Assembly (NCBI GenBank): GCA_030268105.1
Contig: BSDZ01000025.1
Location: 1,240,001 to 1,304,000, forward strand
Reading direction: 5' to 3'
DNA: 64,000 nt
Origin: Volvox africanus
Lineage: Eukaryota > Chlorophyta > Chlorophyceae > Chlamydomonadales > Volvocaceae
The notes under the pieces are model-generated. The model searched no databases. It was not told where the DNA came from and worked only from the letters and a program-made list of their open reading frames with translations. A program made the translations under genes and the position numbers. Positions 8,367 through 18,911 of the stretch are shown here, one piece after another; the stretch's first letter is position 1, and every line of letters starts with the position of its first letter.

Positions 8367-8589
8367 GATAAACTGGTAAAGAAAAAAATCTTAATCAAAA
8401 AGAATGACTTTTTAAGGCCATTTTACTTCAGGTGGTAACGATCGTATAAGCCCATATCGTTGACCGACTTTTACAGGCTGAGAGTAATAGGAAAAATATT
8501 TGAAGTTTATGGATGAGTAAGGAGAAGATAAAACCTTTGGTTAAATCAGCAAGTAATAACAATAACAAAAACGACCATTTTATTATAAC

Positions 8590-10550
8590 GGGACTCAAGG
8601 AACATTAAACCCGGGGTACCAACGACGGGGAGAACGCTGGGGGAAAAGGACAGGAGAGAAGGACGGGGAGATCGAGTGGGGGAAAAGGTGGAAAAAGGAC
8701 GGGGATGGAATAAGGATAACGAGGGGATGGACAATCCTAATAACGGGGATATGCAGGGGTACGTAACCAGAGAAAGGGCAGGATACAGAATGCCACGTGA
8801 TTTTACCAAGGACAGTTAGTATTTTTTTGCCATGCCCTGGGCCAAGGCAGGAGTGAGGCTCAGGACCTGTTTGGATCACAAACAGGATTGGAGCTAGCAG
8901 ATTTCGCATGGTTTCAGTAGTATTTTGGTGCTCATCAACAACTGGTAGGTGTTAAGTTGGGCTGGGACTAGGGCTGGCGGCAATGGTATGTTGCCGGGAC
9001 AGGGACGGGGACGAGGGGGGACTTTGACTGCAAACAGGGAAGGACATAACAACGGGAATGTTGACCATTATCATGACAGGGAATAATTACATGAATGATG
9101 ATGAAATAAAAATGAGGATCACGATGGGGACAACAATGGCAATTAGGATGGGGATATCGATGGGAATAATGTTGGGACTAATGACAGAGACAATGATAAT
9201 GACAGAGGCATTGACCAGGATAATGATGGGAATAATGAGAGACGACAAGGGTGATAAGGATGAGCTAAGCAACGGGGATCATACTGGATATCACAATGAT
9301 GGGATTAACGATGGGGAAAACGACGCGGGAAACGACTGGGGGATACTGACAGGAATAAAGACGGGGAAAACGACATGGGAATAACGACGGGAGTAACGAC
9401 AGGGGAAAACGACGTGGGAGAAGAACAAGAATAACGATAGGGGAAAACGAGGGAGAATGGCGGAAATAATGACAGGGGAAAACTATAAGTAAGGATGGGA
9501 ATAATGACGGGAGAAATGACGGGGAAGAACATTGGAATAAGGACGGAATAAGGACGGGTGAAACAATGGGGGATACTGATGGGAATAACGATGGGGGAGA
9601 ACAATGGGCGAAAACGACAAGGAAATAAGAACGTGAATAAGGACGGGGGAGAACGATGGATTAAGGAAGAGAATAACGATGGGGGAGAACAACGGGAATA
9701 ATGATGGGGAAAACGACAAGGGAATGAGGACGGAAATAACAACAGGGGAAAGCAACGGGGGAAAACAACGGGAATAACAACGGGGGGAAAATGGCGGGAA
9801 ATGGCAGGAAAAACGATGGGGGATACTCGCTGATGGGAATAACGACGGGGGAAAATGATAAGAGAATAAGGACGGAAATGACGGTGGAGCTCGATGGAAT
9901 AAGAACGGGAATTACGACGGGGGAGAGCAAGGGGGGAAAACGTCAAAGGAATAAGGACGGGAGAAATAATGGGATTAACGACAGGGGAAAATGATGGAGG
10001 AGGAAGAAGAACGATGGGGAATGATATCCCTCAGTGAGTTTTTGGCATGCCCTGCAGGCTAAGGAGCAAAACGGTGGCCATGATACAGACCACATCACTG
10101 TGCTTGATGGGCTTCGCCAACCAAGTTCTTCATCTTGAAGCTCAGGACCTGTTGAGATCACAAGCACAGGATTGGAGCTTGCAGCATTTCGCACAGTATC
10201 AATTGCATTCTGGACGTGCTCTTTGACATCTGATACGTGTTACAAGGGCATGGGCTAGGGTTCGCACAAACGCTGCAGCTCAGATGGGGACAGGGATGGG
10301 GATGGGGAGGAGGCAGGGGTGGGGATCGGGACTGCAGCCTGGTATTTAAATGGGTTCAATATTTCCAGAGAAATCATCAAAACACGGGAGAAGGGGATAT
10401 AAGGGGATAACGACAAGGGGTTAAGGACGCCAGACAGCGGAGGATGGAGGGGAGGTATTGCAGCCTGCCACGGAAAGAGACTGGTTTGGGGAAGTCAGAA
10501 GGGGATGTGGATGGGGATATTTATGGGGACAGGCAGGGGGTTTAGGGAAA
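8590..10550. repeat. G-rich degenerate minisatellite with a duplicated unit
   Basis: Loosely repeated GGGAATAACGACGGGGGAAAACGA-like units run along the plus strand, with very few pyrimidines in long stretches. Two diverged direct copies of a unique segment (GCATGCCCTG..., GAGGCTCAGGACCTG...TTGGAGC) lie at about 8826-8912 and about 10040-10200. Long open frames of Ser/Pro/Phe on the minus strand are a by-product of the composition. No gene seen. Confidence 0.75.
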
Positions 10551-11405
10551 TATCCTTATTGGTTTGTCTGCAAGGATGGTAATGGGTAGGAGGACTGGGA
10601 CATCCTACTGTACTGTAACTAATGTTTGGCCACCCACATGTTGCCATGGTTCCTGACTGCCCAGTGCCCTCCGCACATCATGTTCTCCTATAGAAGGTGC
10701 AGCAGGATGTTGTTCAGGAGCTTGAGCAGGTGGGCAGCAGGGTTGCGGCAAAGAGATTGATGGAAGAATATACAATGTGAGCTGTGGGTTTCCTGGAGGT
10801 GTAACGGCAAGGTAGGCCAGAAGCAACAGAAATAACAGGGGTAGGTACTGCCATACACATCCTATCTTAGTAACAGGGGTAGGTATTGTCGTACCACATC
10901 ACATCATATTAAAGTGGTCACCACGAGGTGCATATGGCCTCTAAAACAAACTGCATGCTACCAGAGTGGTATGCTCAAATTTGTTCATGGTTATAAGCTA
11001 TAAGCACTGCACTAGGAAGTGTATTTTATGGAATTGGGACAATGGATTATGGAAGGTGTCAGGCTACCAGAACCCTAACGACCCCAAGTCACAGAAAAAC
11101 AATTTTCCACAAGCTGTCATGACAGGACATATCTACTTAAAAACGTTTTTCATGGCTGTATGTGGATATTATTGCCTTCCATATGGGTTTTAAGGAAGTC
11201 CATATGGACTTTATGGATCCAACGAAAAATATGGAGGATGGCTTTTCCCAGAGTGTCATCGACAGCCGAGACCAAATCCACAAATCGAATGCCAGATGGA
11301 AACATGAAACAGTTAATCTGATAATTAAATATATTATATTATAAAATAATGAACAGATAATTCTTATATCTTTATGATTTACCGAAATGCATTAAGGATA
11401 CAACA
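10551..11405. other. Right end of insertion D, no gene recognised
   Basis: Moderately AT-rich unique sequence. A short direct repeat, ACAGGGGTAGGTA, occurs at about 10836 and 10873. No conserved coding frame was found. It ends GGATACAACA at 11405, the insertion border. Confidence 0.5.
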
Positions 11406-11675
11406 ACATACGAGATACTCATTTATATTCGGCCTGAGCTATTCTAGCATCTCATTTGCAGCCGAGTGATGAACATTGCCCGCGGGGTCTGACGGCAGAC
11501 TTCTAATTTGCAATTGAAGAACATTGTAAGTTGAATCTTTCCTTAACGTTGAGTCTTAGGGTCCGCTGTCCATTATTCGCATTGGATTGCCTTGCTGTTC
11601 GTAAGCTCGGTATGCACTCAGCTAGCATCCAGACGTGCAGATCTAATGCATGATTGAAGAAGGAAGGATACAACA
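11406..11675 (+). repeat. 3' LTR of gypsy element E, right part
   Basis: Continues the LTR broken at 1647. It matches the inverse of about 19936-20190 (shared GTCTGACGGCAGACTTCT and CATGATTGAAGAAGGAAG) and ends GGATACAACA. Bases 11676-11680 (CATGC) should be the 3' copy of element E's target duplication; the 5' copy is outside the window. Confidence 0.8.
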
Positions 11676-11882
11676 CATGCCTATGCTTCTCTGAGCATTC
11701 GTATCTTAGGCGTATCAGCGATGCGGCTGGTAGTGCGATGTGGCAAGTTGCAATGCATGGCGTCAAACTAGCTAAATATATGCAAATATATTCATAACTA
11801 GTATGCATTTATTACGTTCACTACTCGCCTTGTAGAGTCGCATTGACCTACGTATAGGCGGTAATTGAACCGTAATACAACA
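11676..11882 (-). repeat. LTR F, 5' part (minus orientation)
   Basis: On the minus strand it starts TGTTGTATTACGG at 11882 and follows the start of the element B LTR (19735 downward), for example the shared CGTAGGTC and CTACAAGGCGA. It is cut at 11676 by insertion of element E, so the rest should lie left of the window. Confidence 0.7.
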
Positions 11883-11883
11883 C

Positions 11884-13089
11884 TGAGGGCATCAGCAACA
11901 TTAATTTTGCCGGCGATATATTCCCATGTACAGTCGAAACGAGATAGGTATTCCATCCACCTGGCTTGTCGTCAGTTGAGCGTGGGGACACTCTGTAAAA
12001 ATGTCAGCGGTTGTGGTCGGTCTTCAGTGTAAAAGGACGACCTTCAAGGTAACAACACCATTCCTTTAGAGCATGTAGAACTGCCAACAGCTCCTGCTCT
12101 CCGGTCGTGTATCGGGTCTCCGCACCCGAGAACTTCTTACTGGTGAAGGCAATCGGTCGTCCTTCCTGCAACAATACAGCGCCGCTTCCATTAAGGGAAG
12201 CATCCGATATTACTTCTACACAAAATGGCAACAAGTAATCAGGGAAAGAAAGGGTAACGTCGTTGGCGATGATACACTTGAGCTCTTCGAATGCCCGCTG
12301 ACACCCGGGTGTCCATGCTTCGAGAGAAGCGAAGCCTCCTTTCCTCGTCAGATTTGTAAACCGGGCTGCAATAATGGAGTATTTGTTAATAAAGTTATGG
12401 AAGTAGTTAGTCAAGCCTAAGAACTGGCGTAGCTCTGTGAGATTTTGAGGCGCAGGCCATTCGTGAACCACAGCTACTTTCCGTGGGTCCATTCTTACCC
12501 CGGCGGCTGACATGATGTGGCCCAAATACTCCACCTGAGGCTGCGCCCAAGAACATTTGGCGCGTTTAGCAAACAATTGCTCCCGCTTCATCACCTCAAG
12601 CACGAGCTCAAGATGCTTCAGGTGCTCCTCGCGCGTCTTGGAGTATATCAAAATATCATCCAAGTAACAAACGACAAACCTGTCAATATACGGTCTGAAC
12701 ATGCGGTCCATCACTGCTTGAAATGTGGCGGGCGCATTAGTAAGTCCAAACGACAAGACAGTGTACTCGCAGTGACCAAAGGGGGTTTGGAAAGCGGTTT
12801 TCGGAATATCAGAGGCAGCAATGCGTATCTGATTATACCCTTGTTGAAGGTCAATCGAGGAAAAATAAGCTGAGCCTTTCAGCTTATCGAGCAGGTCATC
12901 GACGCGCGGCAAAGGGTAGCAATTTTTAATCGTAGTCACATTCAAGCCCCGATAATCAATGCACATACGCAACGTCCCATCCTCCTTACCGACGAACAAT
13001 ATCGGTGCAGAATATGGCGATGTGCTGGGCCGAATGATACCCTTTGCGAGCAGATCCCTCACTTGCCGCTTCACCTCATCCAACTCCAA
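11884..13089 (-). pseudogene. Ty3/gypsy reverse transcriptase + RNase H of element C
   Basis: Copies element RNA into DNA and removes the RNA strand. Seen in order: ELDEVKRQVRDLLAKGIIRP thumb/finger start, the SSIDLQQGYNQI motif, FGLTNAPATFQ, the catalytic CYLDDILIYS box, LGLTNYF, then RNase H with VISDAS, ...LHALKEW and KTDHN. The frame shifts after KTDHN (about 12004), but RNase H continues in another frame (about 11890-12003) to GKINVADALS, where LTR F begins abruptly. The integrase is therefore lost. The reading is open upstream of 13089, so no real start codon is implied there. Confidence 0.92.
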
Positions 13090-14180
13090 TGGGCTTTACA
13101 TAGGTCTTGAAACGGGTTGTGCTCCGGGCACAAGAGGGATCGTATGGGCAACAGGTAACATAGGTGGGAGCCCCGGGATGGCAAATGCATCGGTATAGTT
13201 GGCAAAGGGGGGCTGCGACCTCAGAATCATTCGCAAGATACTACGCGGCGGTAGCATTTGATTGCACCCAAGGCCTCATAAGCAATTCATGAGTACCTTC
13301 CCTTATCATTTTATAGGCTTCGTTTGCACCCTTCAAGCTTGGGTTCTTCATATCGGCGAACGCCGCTAGAGCGAAATTAACCACAGGCTCCACACAGTTC
13401 CGCCCTCCTCTGGTGTGACATCTTGATACGACAGAAAAGGTACCTTAGGCGATAGGTTCCCTTTTGCACAATGGCCAATTGGGCTAGACTCCATAACGAT
13501 GCGTGCACGGTACTGTCATTATGTCATGGCACCCAATGTCCATATAGTGCTGTCTCCAAGAGACCTTGTTGCACTCATTGGGCCCTAACACGCAGAGGGT
13601 CTACCGACAGACTAAGGGTAATTCTGCCCACGATGGGATGCTTATCCCCTTGTTTGGGGATAACCTGAGCGATAAGACGACTACGGTGCCGGCCCCATCA
13701 TACTTATCACTTAACCAGGATAAGGTCGTCATTGACACCCGTAACATATGAGCGTCCCGAATATTCGACCAACAAAGTCGATTTCAATAGAACTGCATTA
13801 TTCTTAAGGCCCACAAACGATCAAACAGTAATGAATTCGTTAGGGACACAACCAATATTAAAACATCAGGCTGGTTAACCAAAAGCAGTGAAGGATCTCA
13901 TCATACAGATATTGCGGGATATGACCAAAATTAACCCGAACCAGTACGTATATTATGACTCCACGTTGGAGAATATTCCAGTGTCAATGCTGGTCCGTTG
14001 CCTCAGCAATTTCGTTGGAGGTCGCATCGGGTACCTCGTCAGTTGATCGTGGCCCTATGGCTAACGGGGGTAAGAGCGGGCAGCTCCTCGTAGGATGATT
14101 TGCTGCACACCAAAGGCAAACTCCTAGTTGTCACCGCTGTGCAAACTCTGTTTGTGTACACCCCCACTTGGTAAGCCATC
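13090..14180 (-). pseudogene. Decayed gag 3' end and protease region of element C
   Basis: Minus-strand pieces align by eye with element B: protease-like sequence with many stops at about 13400-13800, and at 14080-14123 a zinc knuckle CLWCAANHPTRSC. The knuckle has spacing C-X2-C-X3-H-X4-C, one residue shorter than the usual CCHC. No continuous frame survives. Confidence 0.7.
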
Positions 14181-14538
14181 TGTTATAAAATGGTATATCA
14201 GTTCGATATAGCGATCCATACTAGCAACAATCCCGCTGTTGTAGCTGTACTCGGCGGTAAGCTATCGACCCACGTTCGTACTGCTTGTAGTGCTATACGC
14301 ACAAGTATATGTGCCGACTCTAGAACGAACTATTTGGACTCCTTACTATCAGATAATATGTAACTCTACTTTCTCGTAATTACGTCAGGCTTCCTTATGT
14401 CTGATAGTCTACGTCTCAATAGGTTATGAGCCCCGGTCATCGTTGACCGCGGAGCCTGACATCTTTTGCCCATTCTAGTGTTGATCTTCGCGTTTATAGG
14501 TCTTCACAATGGGAAAGGATAGGCTGGACGAGCCGCTG
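14181..14538 (+). mobile_element. Copia element H: 5' LTR plus leader stub
   Basis: 14181-14421 is a 241-bp LTR of the copia L family (starts TGTTATAAAATGG). The leader and the first ten codons of gag (ATGGGAAAGGATAGG...) follow to 14538, where identity with L stops. The rest of the element is missing. About six differences from L's LTR make it older than L. Confidence 0.85.
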
Positions 14539-14911
14539 TCAGGAGACCGTGAGGCTCGACGGAGTGTCGCTCACGGGGGGGTGTTGAAATGTGAGCAACA
14601 CTCATATACGATAGAATGTCAGAGCAAGTAATACGGCCCACGAGGGGCCGGGCGCTTTGCTGACTTCAACACCATCTGTTCTGCATTCTTGACCGCTTCG
14701 ATTCTGATTCAGCCCCACGCGACTCAGCGGTAGCTTGCAGTACATCCTTCCTTTTTCGCAGACTTTGAGTCATCAGGGAACCTCTTTGAGTTAGCTCTTG
14801 GGGTCCTGGGTTTGGGGCGTGACTGACATGAGGAGCCCTGCTAGGACGCATGGGAGCCGGTGATAACGGAATGTCGGAGGTTCTTGTCCCGTCCTAATGT
14901 GAGCCTCAACA
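14539..14911 (+). mobile_element. LTR J with polypurine tract, different family
   Basis: GGGGGGG at 14575-14581 directly precedes TGTTGAAATGTGAGC (14582), and the segment ends GTGAGCCTCAACA at 14911. TGTTGA...TCAACA are inverted ends, giving a 330-bp LTR. Only about 40 bases of the internal region are present, joined to the copia H stub. No coding part seen. Confidence 0.55.
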
Positions 14912-15882
14912 TTACGAACAATCTGAACCCATCACGCGTAGGATCTCGTCCCTGTCAGTGTCAAGTCTGCAGTACTCGCTCGAGCTAACGTGAGTGAGAG
15001 ACCTCGTTGAAACCAGTAAATATAATCTCCTTCTGAAAAGCTAACCATTGGTGCTATCAGGTCTTCGAGACGTAACTGGTAGGCCTCCACGGACTTGTTG
15101 GGTTGCATTCGATAAGTGCCTGCATGCAACTCCCGATACATGGCAGCAACTTGCGATTGATTTCCTGGGGCAAAACGAGTGAGAAGCATGTTGGTCAACT
15201 CTTCGAACGTGAAGTGCTCCTGCACGGTGGTCCAGTGGTAGTACCATTCCTTCACGACACTGCCTAGTGTGGCTCCGACAAATAGGCATTTCACCTTGTC
15301 ATGATTACCGCCCTTTACCAATTGTAAATACCTCTTAGCGTCACGGATGTAGGAGCGGGTGGCGCTTGCGATAACCCTGGGTTTGGCATCGTAAGAAGTA
15401 TGGAGCTGAGGTGTTGGAACGACAAAACCGGAGATCCCGCCTTCGTTCATAAGTCCTTGTAGCGGCACAAACTCTGGATTTTGCTCCACCTCATTAAATC
15501 CGATGGGATTTATGAACTGGGGAGATCCCGAACTGAGTAATGGTGGTTCGGCTGGGGAGCATTTTCTTGGGGGACATGTAAATTGGTAATGTTTGGTGCA
15601 GCAACAGGTTCCCCATCGAGAATACCGATACTAGCCTGCTCATTCCCTTCTAAGGATAAGTGAGTCCGTTGAAGCGACATGTGTTCTAACCAGTATCTTG
15701 CAAAGATAAAAAGATGGAGTTATACCTTATAGTTTCTTCTGTGTATAGTTCGTGCACGCGTGTACTTCAATGAGAGCAGTAGACTCGGGTCGATGTAGCC
15801 TTAGTAGCTTGGTCTGTCCGATGTTCAAATATCGGACGATCAATACGGTGTGTGAAAATGATGGGATTCCTTCTGCGATCTC
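14912..15882 (-). pseudogene. Gag of gypsy element C
   Basis: 14932-15489 is open and gives a capsid-type protein. Seen: a VKCLFVGATLGSVVKEWYYH and FEELTNMLLTRFAP pattern, then SVEAYQLRLEDL and YWFQRGL, the usual retrotransposon Gag domain (W--L...F...Y...F--L). The first codon of the frame is GTG, so the start is elsewhere or mutated. The sequence continues across LTR J and copia H to the zinc knuckle at 14080-14123. Upstream (15490-15882) is the gag leader, interrupted by element B. Confidence 0.8.
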
Positions 15883-15887
15883 AATAC

Positions 15888-16032
15888 TGTTGTACCTCTC
15901 GTTCGCGTTTGCTCATAAGTATCTGCACGTCTGGAGACTTTCGACACTGATGCGCGAGCACTTGCAAGTACAGCAAGGCAAGCGAGAGCAAACAGAGACA
16001 GCGGAAGACTTCAAGACGAAGAGAGATGATTC
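15888..16032 (-). repeat. Residual 3' LTR end of element B
   Basis: Nearly identical to 18912-19057, the end of the 5' LTR (GTACCTCTCGTTCGCG...GGAAGACTTCAAGA). The open frame running through it from the RT is an artefact of the fusion. Confidence 0.88.
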
Positions 16033-18052
16033 GTTTGAGCTCTTCGAATGCCCGCTGGCATTGCGACGTCCATGACTCGAGTGAAACGAAAACGCCTTTG
16101 CGAGTTAAGTTAGTAAGCGGGGCCGCAATGATGGAATATTTTTCAATGAACTTTCGGAAATAATTGGTCAAGCCAAGGAACTTACGCAGCTCCGTGAGGT
16201 TCTGAGGCGCGGGCCAATCGCGAACCACGGCGACCTTCCGCGGGTCCATCTTCACACCGGTGGCCGACACAATGTGGCCCAAATATTCCACCTGAGGCTG
16301 CGCCCAAAAGCATTTGGCGCGTTTAGCAAACAATTGCTCCCGCCTCATAACGTCGAGCACGAGCCGAAGATGCTCCAAGTGCTCCTCGTGCGTCTTAGAA
16401 TATACCAAGATGTCATCCAGGTAGCAAACAACGAACCTGTCGATAAACGGCCTAAACATTCGGTCCATAACCGCCTGAAACGTCGCAGGGGCATTAGTCA
16501 AACCAAACGATAGGACCGTATACTCAAAGTGACTGAAGGGCGTCCGAAAAGCGGTTTTCGGAATATCAGAGGCAGCGATGCGAATCTGATTGTAGCCCTG
16601 TTGTAAGTCAATTGAGGAAAAATAAGCCGAGCCCTTCAGCTTATCCAACAGGTCGTCAACGCGTGGCAAAGGGTAGCGATTTTTCACCGTATTCGCATTT
16701 CACCCCCGGTAATCAATTCACATGCGCAAGGTCCCATCCTTCTTACCGACAAACAAAATCGGTGCAGAATACGGGGATGTGCTGGGGCGTATCATACCCT
16801 TCGCGAGCAAATCCGTCACCTGGCGCTTCACCTCGTCCAGCTCCAATGGACTCAACCTGTACATTGGCCGGGCCGTAGGCTGCACTCCAGGCACGAGAGG
16901 CATTGTGTGATCAACAGGACGCATAGGTGGTAGGCCAGGGATATCTTTAAAGACGTCCTCATACTGCGACAGTAGGGCCTCAACCTCAGGATCCGCAGAA
17001 ATCTGCGCGGTGGTGACACAACAGCTCACCCGCGGCCTTAAAAGCAGTCCGTGGGCACCCTTCCGTAACAAACGGACGGCCTCCTTACGCCCGACTAGCT
17101 CTGATTCGATTCGCGCGGCCATTGCGGTCACAGCGAAATTAACCATAGGCACTGCCTCAGTTTCGCCCTCCTTTGGTGTGACATGTTCGAACGACAGGAA
17201 AGGTACCTTAATCGACAGAGTACCCTTGCACATATGCAGGGTTGCGGTCTCCATGTCGATGCGCGCGCGGTACTGCCGTAATGTCGAAGACCCCATTATG
17301 TACGGTGCAGTCTCTGCTAAGCCCTGCAGCACGTACGGCCGGGTCACAACACGCAAAGGGCCTATCGATAGGCTAAGGGTAATCCTGCCCACGATGGGAT
17401 GCTTACCCCCGTCAGCAAGGGTAACCTGTGGACAATCAGACGACTCTGGGGACAACCCCAGCGCATTCATCTCTGCGACAGAGATGAAGTCGTCGCTGGC
17501 ACCGGTGTCAACAAGTGCCTTCAGAGTACGGCCATTCAAACCGATCTGAACCACAGGGACACGGTTATCTACGAGTGACTGCCCAGCAGACAACGTCAGT
17601 GCACTTAGGGCGGGTCCGTAACCTACGGCACCCCCGTCAGGAGCTTCATACCAAACGTCAACCGAGTAGGATGTCCCTGGCCACGGAGCCAGCGTACCCT
17701 CCCAATCCACACCATTAAACAAAACGGTGCCCGGCTCGAACCGGTGGACATGCCGCATACCCCTTAACGATGCCGCTGCCTTGCGCCGACAGAAAGCAGG
17801 GAGTAAAACACATGCGGCGGTGCCTGGATATTGACGCCTACACCTCCTGTATATGGCCAACTGTTCCGACATCTCACGCAGAGACGAGGGGATGAACAAA
17901 ACCACGTGGTTAGACAGATCGATAGACGACAGGGGACGGCGAGGTGTAAACAAATTACACAACGGGTCGAAGCAGAGAAGTCCCGTGCGTCCGTCAAGCG
18001 TGATGCGTCGTGCAATGACTCGCTCGATGTGTCCAAGTACACAAGGCAACAA
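16033..18052 (-). pseudogene. Protease-RT polyprotein of element B
   Basis: Protease: ALVDTGASDDFISVAEMNAL with the catalytic DTGA. Then the linker and reverse transcriptase: SPLELDEVKRQVTDLLAKG, SSIDLQQGYNQIRIA, FGLTNAPATFQ, CYLDDILVYS and LGLTNYFRKF. Two in-frame TGA stops (16698-16700 and 16716-16718) interrupt RT just after GTLRM, where the family has C-IDYRGLN. RT stops at the LTR join at 16032 (after FEELKRII). The copy cannot move by itself. Confidence 0.92.
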
Positions 18053-18145
18053 TGCCTTAACGGCTGGCCGTAAGGATGACCACCGACCACGCGTTAGTTC
18101 AGAAATCCCAGGTGGTGCCCCCTCCGCAGGAACCCGGGCAAGCCC

Positions 18146-18911
18146 CTATTTCGGCTGAGGTACAAACGGCGGCATTAGCGGGCAATCCTTCGTGGAATGG
18201 CTCTCCGCACACCGTAGACAAACGTTGGCCAATTTCCGACGCTCGAATTCGGAATGATTGCAATTCCATTTTGGCATATACGTGTCGTCCGTGCGAGTCC
18301 GCTTCACATTGGGGTCGGAACGCTGTGCGGCTGCCGTCGACGGCGCACCACCACGCTTCCTGTTTTTAGCCGGGTCCGAGCTCGGACCTGCTCCTCCTGA
18401 CCCACGGACACCCGAGCTAGCGCCCCCGCGCGCCTGGCGTTGCCGGTTGCTGCGTCGCGTCGTGGGAGTAGGCGTGGGGCGGGTCGCTCCGAAGTCCTGG
18501 TCAAGAGCTACGGCTTCCCCAAGCGGATCCTGCACTTGCACGGCATTTGCACGAGGGGCAGACTTGACTTCTTCCTCACCGGCAAGGAGTCGTATCTCCG
18601 TGCCCTTAGCAAAAGCGACCAAAGCATCATACGACTTGATCTGCGCTCCAACCAAGTCAGTAGCGCACCATTTAGCCAAAAGTTTCGTCAGGCCTCGCCT
18701 AAACCAAAAGGCACGCTCGGATTCAGTGAGGTCAGCAATGGGAGTCACAAGTGCTTCGAAGCGTGACTGGTACGCAGGTACATTTTCATCCCGACGCATG
18801 TGGTAGCTACCGGCTGCCAAAACCTTACGAGCTTCCACATCGCGTGCTTGAACCTCAGTAGCGAATCGTGCGAGCAAAGCGGCGACCAACTCGTCTGTCT
18901 CGATACCAATT
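18146..18911 (-). CDS. Gag of gypsy element B
   Basis: Capsid protein of the element: packages RNA in the virus-like particle. Seen: FEALVTPIADLTESERAFWF and RRGLTKLLAKW (capsid), a Ser/Gly/Arg-rich basic linker, then the zinc knuckle CLRCAESHSTKDC (C-X2-C-X3-H-X4-C, one residue short of classic CCHC) near the end. The frame is open further into the LTR up to 19120, but that part is LTR and not gag. True start unknown; MSKREREVQQ lies in the LTR end. Confidence 0.75.

Larger units (their letters stand above)
1881..8560. other. Mosaic of Rickettsiales-like gene fragments (AT-rich)
   Basis: Markedly AT-rich against both flanks, without introns, and made of pieces of about 60-250 bases from unrelated bacterial genes on both strands. 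Each piece is cut inside the gene at both ends. The recognised pieces are listed separately. The set (SURF1, Na+/solute symporter, TsaB, type I restriction genes, ParA, group II intron RT, SecA-like helicase) fits an intracellular alpha-proteobacterium such as a Rickettsiales symbiont. That taxon is an inference from family knowledge. No piece is a full gene, so nothing here should make a functional bacterial protein. Confidence 0.85.
1648..11405 (+). mobile_element. 9.76-kb insertion D splitting an LTR, carrying bacterial-like DNA
   Basis: The insertion starts TGTTGTATATG at 1648 and ends GGATACAACA at 11405. The flanks ACATG (1643-1647) and ACATA (11406-11410) form a 5-bp target duplication with one mismatch. 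When it is removed, the two halves of a gypsy LTR join in register with the intact copy at 19936-20744. No second LTR was found inside, so it could be a decayed LTR element, an expanded solo LTR, or another element with short TGTTGTAT inverted ends. A primer-site-like TGGTATCA lies at 1673-1680. Inside are AT-rich bacterial-like fragments (about 1881-8560) and a G-rich repeat (about 8590-10550). Confidence 0.65.

Noticed and set aside
1881..8560. Simple bacterial contamination of the assembly
   Set aside because: Genes are broken and inverted every 100-250 bases and bounded by eukaryotic repeat DNA, unlike a contaminating contig; still to be proven with long reads.
9305..9946. Ser/Pro/Phe-rich 213-codon minus-strand frame
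   Set aside because: Caused by the purine-rich minisatellite; the protein has no structure beyond the repeat and no start context.
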